In this document: piece after piece, positions 32,646-36,211 of the stretch
How the letters are laid out: each line of letters opens with the position of its first letter
Position numbering within the stretch: the first letter of the stretch is position 1
Source: Beijerinckia sp. L45
Lineage (GTDB): Bacteria; Pseudomonadota; Alphaproteobacteria; Rhizobiales; Beijerinckiaceae
Assembly: GCF_009765775.1 (NCBI RefSeq)
Contig: NZ_LMUU01000140.1
Span: 3,775-39,985 of the forward strand
Length of the DNA: 36,211 nt
Direction: 5' to 3'
The notes under the pieces: generated by a model
What the model was told of the DNA's origin: nothing
What the model saw: only the letters and a program-made list of their open reading frames with translations
Databases searched by the model: none
Position numbers and translations under genes: made by a program

Positions 32646-32761
32646 CGTCATTCCGGGGCGGCGTAGCCGAACCCGGAACCGGTGTTCTTCGAGCTGGCAG
32701 AGCGTAGCGATCGGCCGCGCACCGGTTCCGGGTCACGCCTTCGGCGCGCCCCGGAATGACG
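32646..32761. repeat. Nested palindromic repeat (porin/GST junction)
   Basis: Two perfect nested inverted repeats: CGTCATTCCGGGGCG (32646-32660) with CGCCCCGGAATGACG (32747-32761), 15 bp; and ACCCGGAACCGGTG (32671-32684) with CACCGGTTCCGGGT (32720-32733), 14 bp. It sits between the convergent porin and GST genes. The CGTCATTCCGGGGCG type is a well-known multicopy repeat of Bradyrhizobium-like genomes. Likely a bidirectional terminator or REP element. Confidence 0.88.
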
Positions 32762-32780
32762 TCGTTTTGTCTCTAGAACG

Positions 32781-33383
32781 TTACCCTTTGAAGCGGGTGG
32801 CCTCGAAAGCCGGCACTTCGGCGGCAAAGCGGTCGAGCCAGGCCACGAGCTTGGGATGGCTTTCCCGCCAGCTGCCGGCGAAGCGCAGGTCGAGATAGCC
32901 GAGCGCGCAGGCGAGGCCGATGTCGGCCACCGAGCGCAGACCTTCTTCCGGCAGCGTCGTCTCGAAATAGGCCAGCGCCCGCTCGACCTTCTGGCCCTGA
33001 TAGGTCATCCAATTCGCGTCGCGCTTCGGCTCTTCGCGCAGGCGGTTCTCGTAGACCTGCAGCAGCGCCGCGTCGGCAAGGCCGTCGGCCAGCGCGGCTT
33101 CGGTGAGAACGCGATAGCGCCGGTCCGGCGTCGCCGGGACGATCAGATCGCCGCCCGCGCGATGATCGAGATAATCGAGAATGACCGCGCTGTCGTAGAG
33201 GACGAGCCCGTCGTCGAGGACGAGCGCCGGGATCTTTCCCAGCGGATTGCGGACGCGGATGATGTCTTCCGGATTCGTCGTGTCGGTCATCACGATTTCA
33301 AGCTCGTCGAACAGCCCGAGCATCGTTGCGGCGATCTTCACTTTCCGCCCGAAAGGCGAGGCTGGCGAACTGTGCAGGATCAT
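32781..33383 (-). CDS. Glutathione S-transferase family protein
   Basis: 200 residues from ATG 33383, with AAGGA seven bases upstream; an N-terminally longer frame is not supported. N-terminal thioredoxin-like domain (MILHSSPASPFGRKVKIAA, then RNPLGKIPALVLDDG with the cis-Pro, and YDSAVILDYLD binding glutathione), C-terminal helical domain to residue 200 (SVADIGLACALGYLDLR). The active-site residue would be one of Ser7-Ser10 in SPASPFGRK. Substrate unknown. It starts 2 bp after the rlmJ stop, so it is probably co-transcribed. Confidence 0.92.
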   Translation of the reverse strand: MILHSSPASPFGRKVKIAATMLGLFDELEIVMTDTTNPEDIIRVRNPLGKIPALVLDDGLVLYDSAVILDYLDHRAGGDLIVPATPDRRYRVLTEAALADGLADAALLQVYENRLREEPKRDANWMTYQGQKVERALAYFETTLPEEGLRSVADIGLACALGYLDLRFAGSWRESHPKLVAWLDRFAAEVPAFEATRFKG

Positions 33384-33385
33384 CG

Positions 33386-34234
33386 TCAAGTCCTTGGAGT
33401 TTGGGGTTCGATCCAGCCGATTCGGAAATCGCCGCGGTCTGGAGCGAGCTGTCGGACAAGCGCGGGCAGAAGGCAAGCCGCCTCCGCTTCGAGCGCGAAT
33501 GGCGGGTTGATGACGATGAGGCCGTTGGCGCTAAGCCGCTGATCCGGCTGCGGTGCATCGACCTGGAATTCCAGCCGCAGCGCGGCCATGCCGGCCTCGC
33601 GAAGGCGCGACGCCAGCAGCTCGACGCCGCGCCGATCCTTGATCGGATACCAGGCGACGAAAACGCCATCGCGCCATTTGCGCCATGCCGCGACCAGCGA
33701 CGCGGCCAGCGTCTCGAACTCGTTTTCCGATTCGAAGGGCGGATCGATGAGAATGACCGCGCGGCGTTCGATCGGCGGCAGAAAGGCATTGAGGCCGATG
33801 TAGCCGTCGAGCGCGATGACTTTCGCGCGCTTGTCGCGACCGACACAGGTTTTCAGCGCTTCGAGCGCGGCGGGATGCAGATCGCAGAACAGCATGCGGT
33901 CGAACGGGCGCAGCAGCGCCAGGGCCAAAGCCGGCGAGCCGGGATAAAATCCCTCGCCCCGCGCGGCTGCGCCGACGATCGCGAGGTACGGCGCGAGCAG
34001 GTCGCGTGCCTCTTCGCTCATCGAAGCGGGATCGAGACCGCCGATCCCGCTCCGCCATTCGTTGGTACGGCCCGCCTCGGCGCTGGTCAGGTCGTAGCGG
34101 CCGCTCCCCGCGTGGGTGTCGACGAAGCGCAGCGGTGCGGGCTTGCGCATGAGGTAGACGAGGATGCGCGTGAGGATCGCGTGCTTAAAAACATCGGCGA
34201 AGTTGCCGGCGTGAAAGTCGTGGCGATAATTCAA
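33386..34234 (-). CDS. rlmJ: 23S rRNA (adenine(2030)-N6)-methyltransferase RlmJ
   Basis: Methylates N6 of A2030 in 23S rRNA before ribosome assembly. 282 residues from TTG 34234, chosen because the protein then begins exactly at the family N-terminus MNYRHDFHAGNFADVFKHA. Catalytic DPPF motif at 164-167, the same number as in E. coli RlmJ; SAM-binding DTHAGSGRYDL (39-49) and DLHPAALEAL (118-127). No clear ribosome site was seen before the TTG, so translation may be weak or coupled to the upstream RNase T2 gene, which ends 13 bp away. Confidence 0.93.
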   Translation of the reverse strand: MNYRHDFHAGNFADVFKHAILTRILVYLMRKPAPLRFVDTHAGSGRYDLTSAEAGRTNEWRSGIGGLDPASMSEEARDLLAPYLAIVGAAARGEGFYPGSPALALALLRPFDRMLFCDLHPAALEALKTCVGRDKRAKVIALDGYIGLNAFLPPIERRAVILIDPPFESENEFETLAASLVAAWRKWRDGVFVAWYPIKDRRGVELLASRLREAGMAALRLEFQVDAPQPDQRLSANGLIVINPPFALEAEAACLLPALVRQLAPDRGDFRIGWIEPQTPRT

Positions 34235-34247
34235 GGTTTGGTATCGA

Positions 34248-35021
34248 TCAGCGGACGGGCGGGACGGACATGGCCGGCGCGCGGCAGCGGTCGCGCACCA
34301 CCTCCGGACAGGCCTGAAAGCTCTTCAAGTCCTTGGTGAAGCAGATCCGCACCTCTTCCATCACGCCATGCTGGCAGACCGCGGCGAGCATGCCCGGCCG
34401 CAGCCGCGGATTGGCGGCGATGAAGGCCCGTTCGACATCGACCGGCGCCCAGCGCTGGTCCTGATGCGCGTCTTTGAACGGCTGGGGAATGACCACCGCA
34501 TCGCGCGCGGCCTTGGCATTGGCGAAATAATCCGTCGGGCTGAGCCCGGAGCAGGTGCCGTGCTTGCGCCACTCGTAGCGGGCGAGACCTTCGTCCGGAT
34601 AGACGCCGTCGGTGGCCGACAGGGCGATGCGCGACGGTGCGCTCTGGCCGCGGCAATCCGAGGGAAAGCCGTGGTCGTATTGCGGCCAGAGGCCGTGGAC
34701 GACGAAGCCAAGGTTGGCGCCGCTGTCGCACTGGTCCCGGCCTTTTTTGGCGCCGCCGGTCTGGCAGAAGCCGGGCGACCAGGACAAGGAGAGGACGTAG
34801 AAATCGAACTGGCCGGGCACGCTCGCGCCACGCGGACCGGGGCCGGAGCGGCCGAAGCCGGTCGGTCTGTCGGGCGTGCTCGCCGGCGATGGCGCAGACG
34901 GGTTGGGCGACGGCAGCGGCTTCTGGTCGGCGCAATTGTCGAGGATGCAGTCGCCAGCAGATGAGGCCGCAACCGGCGTCAGGGCGAGAAACGCGGCGGC
35001 GAGGAGCAGCTTTCCTGTCAT
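34248..35021 (-). CDS. Secreted ribonuclease T2 family protein
   Basis: Endoribonuclease exported to the periplasm or outside, cleaving RNA through a 2',3'-cyclic phosphate. 257 residues from ATG 35021. Signal peptide (about 1-22, ending SSAG), then a ~40-residue Pro/Ser-rich linker (KPLPSPNPSAPSPASTPDRP), then the catalytic fold with CAS-1 HGLWPQY (His109) and CAS-2 EWRKHGTC (Glu150, His154), plus disulfide cysteines. All three key residues are present, so it should be active. Just upstream on the strand is another secreted small protein, with 22 bp between; the two may form an operon. Confidence 0.94.
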   Translation of the reverse strand: MTGKLLLAAAFLALTPVAASSAGDCILDNCADQKPLPSPNPSAPSPASTPDRPTGFGRSGPGPRGASVPGQFDFYVLSLSWSPGFCQTGGAKKGRDQCDSGANLGFVVHGLWPQYDHGFPSDCRGQSAPSRIALSATDGVYPDEGLARYEWRKHGTCSGLSPTDYFANAKAARDAVVIPQPFKDAHQDQRWAPVDVERAFIAANPRLRPGMLAAVCQHGVMEEVRICFTKDLKSFQACPEVVRDRCRAPAMSVPPVR

Positions 35022-35043
35022 CGGGACGCCACCGCCTCGTGAA

Positions 35044-35499
35044 TTACGGCCGCGCCATCTTGCAGATCGGCGAATAGGCGTCGTTGCGATCGAGGCCGGA
35101 GACGCAGAAGTCGACGCCGTCGGTGAAGCCGATGCTGCCGGTCGCCTCGCCGATCGAATAGCTGACCGTCCGCAGCTTCTGGTCGCTCATGACCGCCTTC
35201 GCCAGGCAATAGCGACGCGGAATATAGTCGAGGCCATTGGAGCGGAAGCCGATTTCGTCGACCCGCTCGAACGAGACGATCGCCAGGCCGGAGTGCCAGT
35301 ACTCGTCTTCGCGATCCTTGAAGCGCGACTGAATCGCCTCGAGGGCGCCGGCTTCGGTGCATGGCGGCACGGCGCCGGAGTAGGACTGCAGCCGCTGTTC
35401 GGCCGGAGTGAGGGGCCGCGCGTTGGCGACTGGCGCGTTCGAGGCGAGCGCGGCGGCGACAAGCGCCAGACCGGCGATCCGGGATAGTTTCGATGACAT
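35044..35499 (-). CDS. Secreted hypothetical protein with four cysteines
   Basis: 151 residues from ATG 35499. Signal peptide (1-27, cleavage near VANA|RP), mature part with four cysteines (47, 98, 132, 146), probably two disulfides, a YWHSGLAIVSFERVDEIGF strand pair, and a C-terminal DRNDAYSPICKMARP end. I do not recognise a family. Its position upstream of and near the RNase T2 gene could mean a secreted inhibitor or partner, but this is inference from context only. GGAG in the leader about 10 bases before the ATG is the likely ribosome site. Confidence 0.82.
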   Translation of the reverse strand: MSSKLSRIAGLALVAAALASNAPVANARPLTPAEQRLQSYSGAVPPCTEAGALEAIQSRFKDREDEYWHSGLAIVSFERVDEIGFRSNGLDYIPRRYCLAKAVMSDQKLRTVSYSIGEATGSIGFTDGVDFCVSGLDRNDAYSPICKMARP

Positions 35500-35570
35500 G
35501 GCAGACGCTCCGCGAGTTGACGGGACGATGCTTCCCCGTCACCCCCGCGTCAAGAGCGCCCCGGCGGCGC

Positions 35571-36211
35571 TCACTGCCTGTTGTAGACGTCCTCGATGCG
35601 GATGATGTCGTCTTCGCCGAGGTAGGATCCGGTCTGTACCTCGATGAGTTCGAGGTTGATCTTGCCCGGATTGGCCATCCGATGGATCGTTCCGATGGGC
35701 AGGTAGATCGACTCGTTTTCGTGGACGAGGACGATTTCGTTGCCGCGTGTGACTTCCGCGGCACCCTTCACCACGATCCAATGCTCGGCGCGATGGTAAT
35801 GTTTCTGCAGCGACAGCGCCGCGCCGGGTTTGACGACGATTCGCTTGACCTGATAACGCGCGCCATTGTCGATCGACTGGTAGTAGCCCCACGGCCGGTA
35901 CGAGCGGATATGCTCGGTCGCCTCGCGGCGCTTGTCGCGCTTCAGCTTGTCGACGAGCTGCTTGACCTTGTCGCCATGCTGCTTGCCGACCACCAGCACC
36001 GCGTCGTGGGTGGTCACGACGATGACGTCGCTGACGCCGACCACGGTGGTCAGATGGTCGTTCGAGCGGATGTAGACGTTGTTGGCCTCCATGACGACGC
36101 CGTGGCCGCGTACGGCGTTGCCCTGCGTGTCGCGGTCGGAGAGCTCCCAGACGGCCGCCCAGTTGCCGACGTCCGACCAGCCGATGTCGGCCGGCACGAC
36201 GGCGGCGCGTG
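35571..36211 (-). CDS. Mannose-1-phosphate guanylyltransferase / mannose-6-phosphate isomerase, C-terminal part (5' partial)
   Basis: The gene enters from the right edge; the visible 213 codons are the C-terminal part of an about 470-residue bifunctional enzyme that makes GDP-mannose for polysaccharide or LPS. The frame is open to the edge (RAAVVPADIGWSDVGNW is typical of the interior of the family), so the GTG at 36197 is not a start. After the end of the GTase fold comes the beta-helix linker and a type II PMI cupin domain: YRPWGYYQSIDNG (about 105-117 from the GTG), then LQKHYHRAEHWIVVKG with the metal-binding His pair, and IGTIHRMANPG. The stop is at 35571. Identification is secure; the gene name (manC, algA, xanB type) depends on the missing part. 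Confidence 0.92.
   Translation of the reverse strand, partial: RAAVVPADIGWSDVGNWAAVWELSDRDTQGNAVRGHGVVMEANNVYIRSNDHLTTVVGVSDVIVVTTHDAVLVVGKQHGDKVKQLVDKLKRDKRREATEHIRSYRPWGYYQSIDNGARYQVKRIVVKPGAALSLQKHYHRAEHWIVVKGAAEVTRGNEIVLVHENESIYLPIGTIHRMANPGKINLELIEVQTGSYLGEDDIIRIEDVYNRQ

Overview
This is 36.2 kb of high-GC chromosome from an alphaproteobacterium, most likely a member of the Hyphomicrobiales (Rhizobiales). The supporting signs are a DUF1285 / NUDIX (CoA pyrophosphatase-like) / DUF6111 / CCA-adding enzyme operon divergent from MoxR / DUF58 / DUF4159, an Omp25/RopB-type small porin, a CheC-containing chemotaxis cluster, and three kinds of palindromic intergenic repeat. No rRNA, tRNA, CRISPR array, integrase or IS transposase was seen. 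The genus cannot be fixed from the sequence alone.

Layout. 1-7161 (+): a chemotaxis operon: cheB (5' end outside the window), cheR, cheA, a small STAS protein, a single-domain CheY-like regulator, a CheC phosphatase with both active sites, then a PAS-PAS-PAS hybrid histidine kinase. The first four genes overlap by 1-4 bases, as do cheY and cheC, which points to translational coupling. 7455-9343 (+): a small protein with an N-terminal Lys-Pro-Met repeat, followed by a TPR/ATP-grasp enzyme; I consider this pair the best candidate for an undescribed system. 9517-11797: a crotonase-fold enzyme converging on glycerol kinase. 12404-14208 (+): acyl-CoA/fatty acid desaturase overlapping a TenA aminohydrolase. 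14374-15099 (-): PhoH-like ATPase. 15745-17079 (+): a soluble helical protein with a degenerate chemoreceptor-like hairpin. 17235-18021 (+): a RelB/YafQ-type toxin-antitoxin module whose toxin frame is broken by a TGA. 18065-20266: a cardiolipin synthase-type PLD and a DedA protein, divergently oriented, both connected with membrane lipids.

20302-20858 holds two ~117-bp repeat arms in inverted orientation, enclosing a 46-codon membrane mini-gene. 20855-22786 (-): an MHS-type MFS transporter and a 3-methyladenine DNA glycosylase. 22788-27525 (-): MoxR, DUF58 and BatA/DUF4159, a chaperone/VWA-type operon. 27616-30420 (+): DUF1285, NUDIX, DUF6111 and CCA transferase, coupled by overlapping stop/start codons. 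30560-31594: a hypothetical protein converging on a PTR1/FolM-like reductase. 31951-32628 (+): porin. 32781-36211 (-): GST, RlmJ, a secreted RNase T2, a secreted four-cysteine hypothetical protein, and the C-terminal part of a mannose-1-phosphate guanylyltransferase.

How the genes work together. The che block is a complete excitation/adaptation core (kinase, methyltransferase, methylesterase, CheY, CheY-P phosphatase) lacking only receptors and CheW inside the window. Palindromic repeats lie at three convergent or 3' gene junctions (TenA/PhoH, DedA/mini-gene with the MFS end, porin/GST) and probably act as terminators or mRNA 3' stabilisers. Most of the rest is housekeeping; the accessory or unusual material is at 7.4-9.4 kb, 15.1-18.0 kb and 20.3-20.9 kb.
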